Source: Methylobacterium sp. WL1
GTDB lineage: Bacteria; Pseudomonadota; Alphaproteobacteria; Rhizobiales; Beijerinckiaceae
Reading direction: 5' to 3'
Assembly (NCBI RefSeq): GCF_008000895.1
Contig: NZ_CP042823.1
Location: 62,001-126,000, forward strand
DNA length: 64,000 nt
A model generated the notes under the pieces. It was not told the DNA's origin, did no database searches, and worked only from the letters and a program-made list of their open reading frames with translations. Of the stretch, positions 36,147 to 45,349 are shown in pieces (positions within the stretch are counted from its first letter, which is position 1; each line of letters opens with the position of its first letter). A program made the position numbers and the translations under genes.

Positions 36147-36817
36147 GGAAACTCGACCTTCGTGGTCCTCTGGCCGGCGCGCAGGACCAGGAACGCGGTG
36201 ATCAGCGCGAGCACCCCCGAGACCGCCGCCGGCGCGATCAGGGCGTAGAGGGCGAACGCATCGTAGGCCAGCGCCCCCAGGAAGGCGCCCAGCAACAGGG
36301 ACAACCAGACCAGCCCGTCGCCGATCCAGCCGAGCGGGTCGCCCGTGCGTGTCAGCGCCCGGGCGATCTTCTGGCCCAGGCTGAACAGGGCTCCGGTGAC
36401 GAAGGTGGTACCAGCCCGGAAACCCTGCACCTGCGCCAGCACGGCGTTCTGCGCGCCCATGGCCACGGCTACGAAGAACGCGGCAAGGCCCAGCTCGGGG
36501 GAAGCGAGACCGAGCGCCAGGCCGCCCAGGATCAGCAGCGATTCGTAGGCGAGCACCACCGGGGTGCTCCAGCGCGACGGCACCAGGATCGCCAGGCCGC
36601 TGCCCAGGACCGAGCCGGTCAGGAACGCCGCGATCAGAATCGCCGGCATCACCATCTTCTGCAGCTTCGCTTCGGCGCCGAAGACCGCGAATTGCGTGGT
36701 GTTGCCGCTCATGAACGAGGTGTACAGGCCGCCCAGCCGCACGAAGCCCAGCGCATCGACGTATCCCGCCAGCCCCGTGAGGAGCAGGCCGGTGCCCAAT
36801 TGCCAGGAGCGGTTCAC
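36143..36817 (-). CDS. YoaK/DUF1275 family membrane protein
   Basis: 224 residues, six predicted membrane segments, typical for DUF1275. The FMSGNTTQ motif (about 35-42) is the family hallmark and suggests a transporter- or permease-like fold. The 3' end overlaps the WD40 gene start by four bases, so they are co-translated. No known substrate. Confidence 0.85.
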   Translation of the reverse strand: MNRSWQLGTGLLLTGLAGYVDALGFVRLGGLYTSFMSGNTTQFAVFGAEAKLQKMVMPAILIAAFLTGSVLGSGLAILVPSRWSTPVVLAYESLLILGGLALGLASPELGLAAFFVAVAMGAQNAVLAQVQGFRAGTTFVTGALFSLGQKIARALTRTGDPLGWIGDGLVWLSLLLGAFLGALAYDAFALYALIAPAAVSGVLALITAFLVLRAGQRTTKVEFP

Positions 36818-37024
36818 GGATCAAGCCTCCCGCAGCATCCCGGTAACGAGCCATTAACCATTTCGGCCACTCCGTTCATCTGCGCAGGGGCGGGGTTAAC
36901 GGGCCGTGCACCAAGTCCGGGCAATTCGATGCAATCACGGCGAACGCCGGGGCGCAGGGGCCCGTTGCTCCTTCGATCCGGCACGGGGCTCCAGCGCCCC
37001 CGCCGGGTGAGTGGGAGTTGCGTC

Positions 37025-37459
37025 ATGATGCCGTTCGTCGCCGCCTTCGCCTGCCCGTCCATGCCCGCCCTGGATTCGGCCGCCGCCACCATCCTGGTGG
37101 TCGAGGACGAGCCGACCGTCTGCGAGCTCGCGGCCGAAGCGCTTCTCGAAGAGGGATATCGGGTGCTCACCGCCGCGGATGCCTGGGAGGCCGAAGCGAT
37201 CCTGGCACGGGAGAGCGTCGACATGCTCTTCACTGATATCGACCTCGCCCGCAACACGAACGGGCTGGCGCTGGCACGCCGGGCCCGCAGCGTCTGCCCG
37301 GACCTGCCCGTCATCTACACGTCCGGCGGGCGTGCCTGCCTGTCGCCCGCCGACGCCGTCTCCGAATCGGTGTTCGTTCCGAAGCCGTACCGCCCCAGCC
37401 AGCTCGTTGCGCTCACGAACGACATCCTGCGCGCCGCGCACCATCCCCATCACGCCTGA
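37025..37459 (+). CDS. Single-domain response regulator (CheY-like)
   Basis: 144 residues from the ATG at 37025 (37028 is equally possible). The receiver domain shows the acidic pair ED (Glu27-Asp28) in LVVEDEPTV, the phospho-acceptor Asp71 in LFTDIDL, Thr99/Ser100 and Lys120 in FVPKPYRP. There is a ~20-residue N-terminal extension with a Cys. It has no output domain, so it probably acts by protein contact with an unlinked kinase. No kinase is adjacent. The 3' end is 21 nt before a secreted-protein gene. Confidence 0.88.
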   Translation: MMPFVAAFACPSMPALDSAAATILVVEDEPTVCELAAEALLEEGYRVLTAADAWEAEAILARESVDMLFTDIDLARNTNGLALARRARSVCPDLPVIYTSGGRACLSPADAVSESVFVPKPYRPSQLVALTNDILRAAHHPHHA

Positions 37460-37480
37460 CCCACCCCAAGGAATCCCGCC

Positions 37481-37876
37481 ATGCGGCCCCCCCTCTTCGC
37501 CACCGGTCTCGCCTTCGCCCTCGCGGCCGTCGCCGTGCCGGCCCGGGCCGCGTGCGACGTGAAGGGCGCGCAGATCGAGGAGGGAATCGCGGCCAAGAAG
37601 GAACTGCGCGAGGACGCCAACGCTCAGACGGTGCGCGACCTGCGCACGCTGCGCGACGCGGCGATCGTGCTGGAGACCTACAAATTCCCGGGCGAGTGCG
37701 AGGTGCTGCTCGGCATCGCCAAGTCGCTGCTCTCCAATCCCGACAAGACGATCGTGCAGGGCGGCAACACCGACGAGGACGAGGCCGAGAGCCTGGTCGA
37801 GGCGCGCGAGCCCAAGGCGAAGACACCGGCGGACGAGAAGGCAGCGGCTCCGAAGACGGCTCCCAAGGCGAATTGA
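37481..37876 (+). CDS. Secreted protein of unknown function
   Basis: 131 residues. Clear Sec signal peptide (MRPPLFATGLAFALAAVAVPARA, cleavage near 23). The mature part begins with a Cys, contains a second Cys in FPGECEVLL (possible disulfide), and ends in a charged Lys/Glu/Ala-rich low-complexity tail (about 95-131). I recognise no family. It follows the response regulator by 21 nt and may be co-transcribed. Confidence 0.75.
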   Translation: MRPPLFATGLAFALAAVAVPARAACDVKGAQIEEGIAAKKELREDANAQTVRDLRTLRDAAIVLETYKFPGECEVLLGIAKSLLSNPDKTIVQGGNTDEDEAESLVEAREPKAKTPADEKAAAPKTAPKAN

Positions 37877-38060
37877 AGCCGGGAGTCACCCCGCGCAGCA
37901 GCGATCGACGCTTCCTCCGACGACCGACCACACCCCGGAGCGCTACAAAGCCTCGAACGTGGCCTTTGGGGGTTTCACGGGTGGCTGGGGTCCGGAAGGT
38001 TTGGTGTAACTATCTCGCCGCCGGATTAGGGCGGCGGCGCAACACACCGGAGACGGACTC

Positions 38061-38693
38061 CTACCGCTCCTCCGCAGCACTCGCGCCGGCCTTGGCGCGG
38101 GCCAGCGCACGGCCGAGCTTGGCGGCGATCTGCGCGCGCAGGATGTCGGCCATCTCGATGTCCACCAGCCGCCAGCTGAAGCCGCGCAGACGGAGCCGGA
38201 TACGGTTGCGCTCGGCCCGGGGCCCCTCGGGCGGGACCGGAATGACCACCGCCCGGAACCCGCGCATCTCCAGGGCGGCGTAATAGGGCAGGAGTCGTCC
38301 TGCATTCCGGATCGCCAAACCCTCCGGCTTCAAGCTGGCGGGGCGCTCGATGTCCAGCTTGTCGGGCCAGCCGTTGTCGAGCAGGTCCATCACCGTCTCG
38401 GGTGTGACCAGGGTCTCGGCCAGCGCCAGCGCCAGGCCGTACGCGACGTCGTTGAGGCGTTGCCGGTCGCGGGGCTCCAGATCCAGGTCGGTGTCGGAGG
38501 CGGTGCGCACCGCCGCGGTGATCTGGCGGACCAGGGACAGCCGAAGGGTCCGGAAGTTCACGTGGCCCTCCATATAGGCCACGTCATGCCGGCGCACGGC
38601 CTGAGCCAGGTCGTAGAGCGACCAGAGCGGGCTCACCGTGAAGGCGAGCCACGCCAGCGCGAGCGCGAGCGGAATCGCGAGCCAGCGTACCAC
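38061..38693 (-). CDS. DUF2939 domain-containing protein
   Basis: 210 residues. An N-terminal membrane segment (WLAIPLALALAWLAFTVSPLWSLYDLA) is followed by the DUF2939-like pattern AVRRHDVAYMEGHVNFRTLRLSLVRQI. The rest is a soluble, probably periplasmic alpha/beta domain ending in a basic/Ala tail. Function unknown. Starts 21 bases beyond the stop of rppH on the same strand. Confidence 0.78.
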   Translation of the reverse strand: MVRWLAIPLALALAWLAFTVSPLWSLYDLAQAVRRHDVAYMEGHVNFRTLRLSLVRQITAAVRTASDTDLDLEPRDRQRLNDVAYGLALALAETLVTPETVMDLLDNGWPDKLDIERPASLKPEGLAIRNAGRLLPYYAALEMRGFRAVVIPVPPEGPRAERNRIRLRLRGFSWRLVDIEMADILRAQIAAKLGRALARAKAGASAAEER

Positions 38694-38714
38694 CCTACGA
38701 TCCCCCCCGGGACG

Positions 38715-39281
38715 TCACGGCTGCGCCGGCGCGGTCGCACCGGTCTCGGCCGCCCAGCCGTCGAGCCCCGAGAAAGCAGCGACCACACCCTCGTAGACCG
38801 GGCGCTTGAACGGCACGATCAGGTTCGGCAGCTCGGAGAACCGCGCCCAGCGCCAGGCGTCGAACTCGGCCTTGTGGGCGCCGCCACCGGGGGTCAGCAC
38901 GTCGATCAGGTCCTCGCTGCCGAGGAAGCCGTAGGCGAACCACTTCTGGGTCTGGCCGCGATAGCGCCCCTTCCAGGCCTGCTTCATCACCGCCGGCGGC
39001 AGGTCGTAGGCGAGCCAGTCCGGGATCTCGCCGAGCAGGCGGATCGCATCGGGTGGTACGTTGGTCTCCTCGTAGAGCTCCCGGCGGGCGGCCGCCTCGG
39101 GATCCTCGCCGGGATCGATGCCGCCCTGCGGCATCTGCCACATGTACGGGCCGGCGACGTGCTCCGGTCCGGCATCCTTCGTCCGGCGGCCAACGAAGAC
39201 GCCGCCCGAGGGCGCGATCAACGCGACGCCCACGCAGGGGCGGTAGGGCAGCGCAGCGCCTGAGTCGGAATCTGTGGTCAT
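38715..39281 (-). CDS. rppH: RNA pyrophosphohydrolase (Nudix)
   Basis: 188 residues. The Nudix box ([20 protein letters not shown], about 53-72, then TNV) is complete, and the RppH-type N-terminus [10 protein letters not shown] and PQGGIDPGE are present. RppH removes pyrophosphate from 5'-triphosphate RNA, starting decay; in rhizobia the gene is also known as invA/ialA. Slightly longer than the usual ~170 by a C-terminal Ala-rich piece. Precedes the DUF2939 gene on the same strand. Confidence 0.92.
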   Translation of the reverse strand: MTTDSDSGAALPYRPCVGVALIAPSGGVFVGRRTKDAGPEHVAGPYMWQMPQGGIDPGEDPEAAARRELYEETNVPPDAIRLLGEIPDWLAYDLPPAVMKQAWKGRYRGQTQKWFAYGFLGSEDLIDVLTPGGGAHKAEFDAWRWARFSELPNLIVPFKRPVYEGVVAAFSGLDGWAAETGATAPAQP

Positions 39282-39353
39282 CGCGGGCGACCATAGGTCA
39301 GGCGCAAGTCACGCGGCAACGGCGGCGGCGGCAAAAGCGCGGCCGGGAGGCCG

Positions 39354-40589
39354 TCAATTCGCCGTGCTGACTCGCTTCTCCACCGCCCCGCGCAGCGCCA
39401 CGCTCGCCGGCACCAGCCGGATGCCGCGGGTATCGAGGTCCCGCGCCCAGCGCGCGATCCGGTCGACGCCGAGCGCCGAGCCGCTGGCCGTCACGAGGGC
39501 GAATCCGGTCGCGCGGGCTCGCGCCTCCGCCTGGCCGAGCGCCGCATCGATGGCGTCGGCCCGCGGAACGGCGTCGAGGACGATCTCCGCCCGGGCGACC
39601 GGGGTGCGGCTCTTGTTGGCGAAGCTCGGCTTCGGCCCGGTCCCGTCGTCAAGGAAGCCAAGGCCGCGGGCACCGATCTCACGCAGGATCGGGTCGAAGG
39701 CCGGGTCGGCCATCATCTTCGCGCCCATGTAGTTCGCGACGCCGACATAGCCGGGGAAGCGGGCCAGCGACCAGGCGAGACGGTCGGCATTCTCGACCCC
39801 CTTGAGGGCGGTGAGCAGCGTCTGGGGCCCGGGATCGCTGTCGGGATAGTCGAACGGCTCCATGGGCAGCTGGAGGAAGACCTCGTGGCCGGCATCCCGC
39901 GCCCGGGCGGCGGCGCGCTCCGCCTCGCCGCCGTAGGGCAGGAACGCGAGGCTGATTGCGGTCGGCAGGCGCACGGTGGCGCCAGCCGTGGCGGCCTGCC
40001 CGACACCGAGGCCCGTGACCAGGACCGCGATGCGAGGCCCGGTGCCGGGCTCCTCGGCCCGGGCATAGACGTCGAGGGCGCGGGTTCGGCCGTCGCCGAG
40101 CTTGGGCATCGTGCCGTGGCGGCCTTGCTCGCTGATGCGCGCATCCGGCGCCGGCGCGAGCCGCGGCGCGCTCGGCGGCGGGACGCGGATCACGACGGCC
40201 TCGCTCGGGCTGGAGCCCGGCGGTCGCACCACCGTCACGCCCGACGCGGTCTCGATCTCCTCGGCGGTGCGCTGCTGTGCGCCGCCCGCGTTGACCACCA
40301 CCACGCCCTGCGGTTCCGGGGCGGCCGCAACCGGGGCGACCACCGGCCGGGAGGCCGGTTCGCGCACCGTGATCGCGACTTCGACGCGCGGCTCGCCGCC
40401 ACGGGGATCCCCCAAGGCGAGCACGAGCCCGCAGGCCAACAGCATGGCGCCGGCGAGCGCCCCCGCGGCGATCCTCGGCCGGCGCAGCGGCGCGACGAAG
40501 CGTGCGAACCGACCTTGGGGCCGCTCCGGCGCCTGCGCCTCCGGCACCCCTAGGGGGCGCGTGAGGATATCGTCGGTGGACTCGGTCAA
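39354..40589 (-). CDS. Divergent polysaccharide deacetylase family protein
   Basis: 411 residues. An N-terminal cytoplasmic stretch with one membrane segment (about 38-58: GALAGAMLLACGLVLAL), a Pro/Ala-rich linker (60-180), and the deacetylase-like domain (185-405) with IAVLVTGLGVGQAATAGAT, FLQLPMEPFDYPDSDPGP and ANYMGAKM. Such COG2861 proteins lie in the ctpA/envC neighbourhood throughout alphaproteobacteria and are thought to act on the cell wall. Anchored in the inner membrane, facing the periplasm. Confidence 0.87.
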   Translation of the reverse strand: MTESTDDILTRPLGVPEAQAPERPQGRFARFVAPLRRPRIAAGALAGAMLLACGLVLALGDPRGGEPRVEVAITVREPASRPVVAPVAAAPEPQGVVVVNAGGAQQRTAEEIETASGVTVVRPPGSSPSEAVVIRVPPPSAPRLAPAPDARISEQGRHGTMPKLGDGRTRALDVYARAEEPGTGPRIAVLVTGLGVGQAATAGATVRLPTAISLAFLPYGGEAERAAARARDAGHEVFLQLPMEPFDYPDSDPGPQTLLTALKGVENADRLAWSLARFPGYVGVANYMGAKMMADPAFDPILREIGARGLGFLDDGTGPKPSFANKSRTPVARAEIVLDAVPRADAIDAALGQAEARARATGFALVTASGSALGVDRIARWARDLDTRGIRLVPASVALRGAVEKRVSTAN

Positions 40590-40699
40590 GCGGCACTCGA
40601 TGCGGAATCGCGTCCCACGCCCGATAGCAGCGGCGCGTATCCCATCACGTATTGCCGGTCGGTATGGTTAATCTTTTGCTAACATCACTGTTTGGAACG

Positions 40700-40732
40700 A
40701 AAAACCCCGCCCGGCAGGCCTGCCGGACGGGG
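40700..40732 (-). terminator. Rho-independent terminator of ctpA
   Basis: On the minus strand CCCCGTCCGGCAGGCC pairs with the following TGCCGGGCGGGG and runs into TTTTT. It lies ~30 nt after the ctpA stop, in the gap before the polysaccharide deacetylase gene. Confidence 0.85.
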
Positions 40733-40760
40733 TGATTTATTTTCGGTGGGTGGAAAGAAA

Positions 40761-42101
40761 TCAGTTCGGCAGGCTGGGCTTCTGCTGCTGGGCGGGGGTG
40801 CCGCTGTTGGCGGCGCCCTTCTGGATACCGTGCAGGAAGTCGATGGCCGACAGGAGCTGCTTGTCCTTGGCGGGATCCGGCGGGATGTAGGCGGAGGAGC
40901 CGCCGCGCTCGTCGGTATCCTTCTGCTTCAGGTGGCCCTTCAGACCGGCCTCACCCTTGGTCTCGTCCTTACCCTTCAGCTCGTCGGGCACGTCCTGCAG
41001 CACCTCGATGTCGGGCTCGATACCCTTTGCCTGGATCGAGCGGCCCGACGGCGTGTAATAACGCGCCGTGGTCAGCCGCAGCGCGCCGGAGCCGCCGAGC
41101 GGGATGATCGACTGCACCGAGCCCTTGCCGAAGGAGCGCGTGCCCATGATGGTCGCGCGCTTGTGATCCTGCAGGGCGCCGGCCACGATCTCGGATGCCG
41201 AGGCCGAGCCGCCGTTGACCAGAACGACCACGGGCTTGCCCTTGGTCAGGTCGCCGGCCTTGGCCGAGAACCGCTGGGTCTCGTCCGGGTTACGGCCGCG
41301 GGTGGAGACGATCTCACCACGATCGAGGAAGCCGTCCGAGACCATCACGGCCTGGTCGAGCAGGCCACCCGGGTTGTTGCGCAGGTCGACCACGTAGCCC
41401 TTGAGCTTGTCGGCCCCGATCTCGCCGGAGAGCTTCTCGATCGCCGCGCGCATACCGTCGAAGGTCTGCTCGTTGAACTGGGTCAGGCGGATGTAGGCGA
41501 CGTCGCCGCCCTCCACCTTGGAGCGCACCGGCTTGATCTTGATCACGTCGCGCGTGAGCGTGACGTCGATCGGGTCCTTCGACTCCTTACGGGAGATCTT
41601 GAGCTTCACGGCCGAGTTCACCGGGCCGCGCATCTTGTCGACCGCCTGGTTCAGGGTCAGGCCCTGGACCTGGTCGTCGTCGATCTGGGTGATGATGTCG
41701 TTGGCCAGCAGGCCCGCCTTGGCGGCGGGAGTGTCGTCGATCGGGGTGACGACCTTGATCAGGCCGTCCTCCATCGTGACCTCGATGCCCAGCCCGCCGA
41801 ACTCGCCGCGGGTGGTGGTCTGCATGTCACGGAACGCCTTGGCGTCCATGTAGCTCGAATGCGGATCGAGGGAGGTCAGCATGCCGTTGACGGCCGCCTC
41901 GATCATCTTCGACTCGTCGGGCTTCTCGACGTAGTCGGTGCGGACCTTCTCGAAGACGTCGCCGAACAGGCTCAGCTGGCGATAGGTCTCGGCGGAAGCG
42001 GCCACGGCCCGCGGTCCCGACAGGAAGTCGGTCTGGGTCGCCACCATGGAGGTGCCGGCACCCAGGAAGGCGCCGAGCATGATCAGGGACGTCTTGCGCA
42101 T
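40761..42101 (-). CDS. ctpA: Carboxyl-terminal processing peptidase (S41, CtpA)
   Basis: 446 residues. Signal/anchor at the N-terminus (SLIMLGAFLGAG), a PDZ domain (about 95-175: GGLGIEVTMEDGLIKVVTPI) and the S41 domain with Ser301 in GGSASASEI and Lys326 in SFGKGSVQ as catalytic dyad. Cuts C-termini of periplasmic proteins, often cell-wall hydrolases. Its ATG overlaps the stop of envC by one base, so the two are translated together. In some bacteria Ctp controls murein hydrolases of the NlpC/M23 type, which fits this pairing. Confidence 0.95.
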   Translation of the reverse strand: MRKTSLIMLGAFLGAGTSMVATQTDFLSGPRAVAASAETYRQLSLFGDVFEKVRTDYVEKPDESKMIEAAVNGMLTSLDPHSSYMDAKAFRDMQTTTRGEFGGLGIEVTMEDGLIKVVTPIDDTPAAKAGLLANDIITQIDDDQVQGLTLNQAVDKMRGPVNSAVKLKISRKESKDPIDVTLTRDVIKIKPVRSKVEGGDVAYIRLTQFNEQTFDGMRAAIEKLSGEIGADKLKGYVVDLRNNPGGLLDQAVMVSDGFLDRGEIVSTRGRNPDETQRFSAKAGDLTKGKPVVVLVNGGSASASEIVAGALQDHKRATIMGTRSFGKGSVQSIIPLGGSGALRLTTARYYTPSGRSIQAKGIEPDIEVLQDVPDELKGKDETKGEAGLKGHLKQKDTDERGGSSAYIPPDPAKDKQLLSAIDFLHGIQKGAANSGTPAQQQKPSLPN

Positions 42102-43468
42102 CAGCCGCGAACCTTCTCGCCAAGTATCTTGTCACTGGGGCTCTTCGCCCACCACGGCTCCGGATCGACGGAGCCGCCGTCCTTCTTGAACTCGACGTAC
42201 AGCGATGGATCGCCTTCGGACCCCGACGGGCCCGCGCCGCCCTCGCCCATGCTGCCCACCGGTTCACCCGCGAGAACGAACTGGCCGACCTCTACGCTAA
42301 TCTGATCCATCCCCGCCAGCAGAAGATAGTAGCCGTCGCCCGCATCGATGATCAAGAGACGCCCATAGGACCGGAACGGCCCCGCGAACTTGACCCATCC
42401 GTCGGCCGGGGAGGCGACCAGCGCCTTCGGCCGCGTCGTGAAGGAGACGCCCCGGGTAATCCCGCCGTTGCCATCGGGCTGGTTGAAGCCCCGCGCCAGC
42501 CGCCCGCTCACCGGCCGCGGCACTTCGCCCCGCGCCTCCGCGAAATGCACCTTCGGAGCCAGGCGCGCCGGATCCCGGACCCCGGCCGCGGCGAAACGTT
42601 CCTGCGTCACCCGGGCCTCGCGCTCGGCGGCCGCCTTGGCCTCGTCGGCAGAGCGCCGGGTCGCCGCGACCTCGGCCTCCGTGCGGTCGAGCAGGTCCTT
42701 GAGGGATTTCGCCTGGGCGCCGAGTTCGACCGCGCGCTTGCGCTCCGCGGTCAGGCCGCCCTCGACCTCCGCCTGCCGGGCGCGCCGGGCGGTGAGCAGA
42801 GCCTGCAGGCGCTGCTGTTCCCGGGCCCAGCCGGCGAGATCGTTGGCCAGCCCCTCCTTGTCCTGCGCGATCAAGCCGCGCAGGCGGATCATCTCGGCGA
42901 GGTCGGCGGCCAGGGTGTCGACCTCGCCGCGCAGCTCCGGCACCACGGCGCCGAGCAGCATCGACGTGCGGATGACCGCCAGCACGTCCTCCGGGCTCAC
43001 CAGGACGGCCGGCGGCGGGCGGCGGCCCATCCGCTGGAGCGCTGCCAGGATCTCGGCGACGATGCCGCGGCGGGCGTGCAGGGACCGGCGGATCGCGGCC
43101 TCGCTCTCGGTCATCGCCTTCAGGCGGTCTTCCAGGCGGCTCAGCCGGTCCTCGGTCGCCTGCGCCTGGCGTCCGGCGTCCAAAAGGGCGCTGTCGAGCT
43201 TGGCACGGTCCGAGCCGATGGCGGCGATCTCGCCCTCGAACTGCGTGCGCTGGCCCGCGCTGGCGGCGAGCGCATCCTGAACGCGCTTGAGATTCTCGGC
43301 CCGCCGGTCGCGCTCCTCGTTGGTACGCTGGATCTTTTCGGATTCCGCGGTCGTGGCTGGCTCCTGGGCCCGCGACGGGACCGCCACGCAGGCCAGGGCG
43401 AGCATCAGGGCGGCGCGCAGGGCCGACCGCTGGAGGACACCGCTCTTGGCACCATCATCGATCCGCAC
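42101..43468 (-). CDS. envC: Murein hydrolase activator EnvC-like (M23/LytM domain)
   Basis: 455 residues. Signal peptide (LMLALACVAVPSRA), long coiled coil (about 40-270, many EEIR/AEVE heptads) and a C-terminal LytM domain (about 330-440). The LytM zinc motifs HxxxD and HxH are absent: the core reads LLIIDAGDGYYLLLAGMDQIS. This is as expected for EnvC, which activates amidases rather than cutting peptide bonds itself. Same strand and 1-base overlap with ctpA. Confidence 0.9.
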   Translation of the reverse strand: MRIDDGAKSGVLQRSALRAALMLALACVAVPSRAQEPATTAESEKIQRTNEERDRRAENLKRVQDALAASAGQRTQFEGEIAAIGSDRAKLDSALLDAGRQAQATEDRLSRLEDRLKAMTESEAAIRRSLHARRGIVAEILAALQRMGRRPPPAVLVSPEDVLAVIRTSMLLGAVVPELRGEVDTLAADLAEMIRLRGLIAQDKEGLANDLAGWAREQQRLQALLTARRARQAEVEGGLTAERKRAVELGAQAKSLKDLLDRTEAEVAATRRSADEAKAAAEREARVTQERFAAAGVRDPARLAPKVHFAEARGEVPRPVSGRLARGFNQPDGNGGITRGVSFTTRPKALVASPADGWVKFAGPFRSYGRLLIIDAGDGYYLLLAGMDQISVEVGQFVLAGEPVGSMGEGGAGPSGSEGDPSLYVEFKKDGGSVDPEPWWAKSPSDKILGEKVRG

Positions 43469-43474
43469 AGCGCC

Positions 43475-43971
43475 CTAGCCCGGCTCGCCGCGGTGATACG
43501 GGTGACCCGCCAGAATGGTCAGGCTGCGATAGATCTGTTCCAGGGCGAGCACGCGCACGAGTCCGTGGGGCAGTGTGGCGGCCCCGAAGGACAGGATCAG
43601 CTCCGCCTTCGTCCGAATTGAGGCATCGAGGCCGTCCGGCCCGCCGATCGCCACCATCAGGGCCGGCCGGGCGGCGTCGCGCCATCCGGCGATCCGCTCG
43701 GCCAGGGCTTCGCTGGCGACGTCCGAGCGGCCGCGCTCGTCGTAGGCCACCAGCACCCGCCGCCGGGCGGCAGGTGGGCGAGCAGGGCGGACGCCTCCTC
43801 GGCGCAGCGGTCCGGGGCCCGGCGGGCCCGGGATTCCACGATCTCGACGCCGTCGCAGGCGGGGAAGCCGAGGCCGCGGCCGAGCTGGGCGGCACGGTCG
43901 CGATACCGGGACGCGAGCTCTCGCTCCGGTCCGGCCTTCAGACGGCCGATCGCTGCCAGGACGAGGCGCAC
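43475..43971 (-). pseudogene. rlmH: rlmH (23S rRNA m3-pseudouridine-1915 methyltransferase), frameshifted
   Basis: From a GTG at 43971 the N-terminal half reads VRLVLAAIGRLKAGPERELA and onward to LLAHLPPGG. The C-terminal half (VLVAYDERG, MVAIGGPDGLD, LILSFGAATLPHGLVRVLALEQIYR) is in another frame, open to 43475. The break is at about 43757-43770. A single missing base in GGCGGCGGGTG restores the conserved PPGGRVL. RlmH is a single-copy ~155-residue SPOUT enzyme present in nearly all bacteria, so a sequence error is as likely as true loss. It sits between envC and rsfS, its usual place. Confidence 0.82.
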
Positions 43972-44193
43972 GGGGCGGGATCTCTTGTTGTGTCGGCTGT
44001 CGAGGCGATGTTGGCCCGATGACACCTCGTTCCGGGGCTCGCCGCGGGCGAGAGCGCGGAATTGAGAATCACCAAACCAATGGGGCCATGCGGGACGATC
44101 GCGTCCGACTCCTCGGCGGCTCCGGCTTCCGCGCTTTGCTGCGCGGTCCCGGAATGACGGAGACGGTTTTGACGAGCGTCAGCCCCCCTGAAA

Positions 44194-44544
44194 TTAATCC
44201 GCTGCCAGACCCAGCGGGCGGTCGGCGCCCCACATCTTCTCCAGATTGTAGAAGCCGCGCACCTCGGGACGGAAGATGTGCACGAGCACGTCTCCGGCGT
44301 CGATCAGCACCCAGTCGCAGGCCGGCATGCCCTCGACCCGGGCGTTGCCGTAGCCGCGATTCTTCATTTCCTGGATGAACTTGTCGGCAATCGAGCCGAC
44401 ATGGCGCTGCGACCGGCCGGACGCGATGATCATCGTGTCGGCGAGAGAGGTCTTTCCCGCCAGGTCGATCGCGATGGTCTCCTCGGCCTTCATCTCGTCG
44501 AGGCACGAGAGGGCGAGCGCCTTCAGGTCGTCCGAGCGCGCCAT
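44194..44544 (-). CDS. rsfS: Ribosome silencing factor RsfS
   Basis: 116 residues, normal length. The RsfS core LSCLDEMKAEETIAIDLAGKTSLADTMIIASG is clear, followed by CDWVLIDAGDVLVHIFRPEVRGFYNLE. It binds uL14 and stops 50S subunits from joining 30S under starvation. In its conserved place between rlmH and nadD. Confidence 0.94.
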   Translation of the reverse strand: MARSDDLKALALSCLDEMKAEETIAIDLAGKTSLADTMIIASGRSQRHVGSIADKFIQEMKNRGYGNARVEGMPACDWVLIDAGDVLVHIFRPEVRGFYNLEKMWGADRPLGLAAD

Positions 44545-44640
44545 CCCGGGCTCTTCCGGAACGGGGGCATTGGTGCGGATGGTCTCCGTGCGAATAGTCT
44601 CGGGCAGCGTCCTGATTCCTCGTGTTGCCGCGCAGCCCTC

Positions 44641-45315
44641 TCAGGGCACGCGAACCGGTATGAAATTGGCGGTAACGTGCGGCGATTGCAACTGCGTCGC
44701 GTACGGAGGTCCCCGAGTCCCCCCGCGGCCATTGCGGATCTCGGTCGACGACAGGGGCGATCGGGGTCCGTGGAGGAACGTCCAGGCCGGCGGCGGGCGC
44801 ACCGGCAGGGTGTGCGCCGCCGCCTCCGGCACCCGGGCCTGCGCCAGCCGATGGGCCGCCCGGGCGCTCAGAGGCGTCATGGTGTAGCCTGGCCGGTCGA
44901 TGATCGCGATGGGGACGAGCCGCGCGATCTCCGCAAAGCCCTTCCAGCGGTGGAAGGTGGCGAGCGAATCCGCGCCCATGATCCAGACGAAGTGCACACC
45001 GCGGCAGCGCCGGGTGAGGTGGCGCAGGGTCTGGACCGTGAATCGTACGCCGAGGGCCGCCTCGATCCCGGTCACCGCGATGCGCGGGTGCCGGGCGATA
45101 TCGCGGGCCTGCGCGCAGCGTGCCTCCACGGATGGCAGGGCGATCCGGCTCTTGAGCGGGTTGCCCGGGCTGACCAACCACCAGACCCGGTCCAGCCCGA
45201 GGCGCCGCAACGCCGTCACGGTGACGTGGCGGTGTCCGTTATGGGCGGGATTGAAGGATCCGCCGTAGAGGCCGATCCGCATACCGGGCGCGCTCGGCGG
45301 CAGGGTCAGCCGCAC
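44641..45315 (-). CDS. nadD: Nicotinate-nucleotide adenylyltransferase
   Basis: 224 residues. The nucleotidyltransferase motif GGSFNPAHNGHR (with the HxGH-like NPAHNGH), IMGADSLATFHRW and the C-terminal SSTEIRNG are all present. Transfers AMP to nicotinate mononucleotide in NAD synthesis. The second Met (residue 12, MRIGLYGG) could be the true start, giving the shorter common form. In the conserved nadD-rsfS order. Confidence 0.93.
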   Translation of the reverse strand: MRLTLPPSAPGMRIGLYGGSFNPAHNGHRHVTVTALRRLGLDRVWWLVSPGNPLKSRIALPSVEARCAQARDIARHPRIAVTGIEAALGVRFTVQTLRHLTRRCRGVHFVWIMGADSLATFHRWKGFAEIARLVPIAIIDRPGYTMTPLSARAAHRLAQARVPEAAAHTLPVRPPPAWTFLHGPRSPLSSTEIRNGRGGTRGPPYATQLQSPHVTANFIPVRVP

Positions 45316-45349
45316 GCCGGGTCTTCTGGGGCGAACGCCTCGAACGGGA

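Noticed and set aside
35133..36854. A 573-codon frame including the WD40 protein
   Set aside because: Its first ~236 codons lie over the DUF1275 gene in another frame; the WD40 start at 36146 with ATGA overlap is much better.
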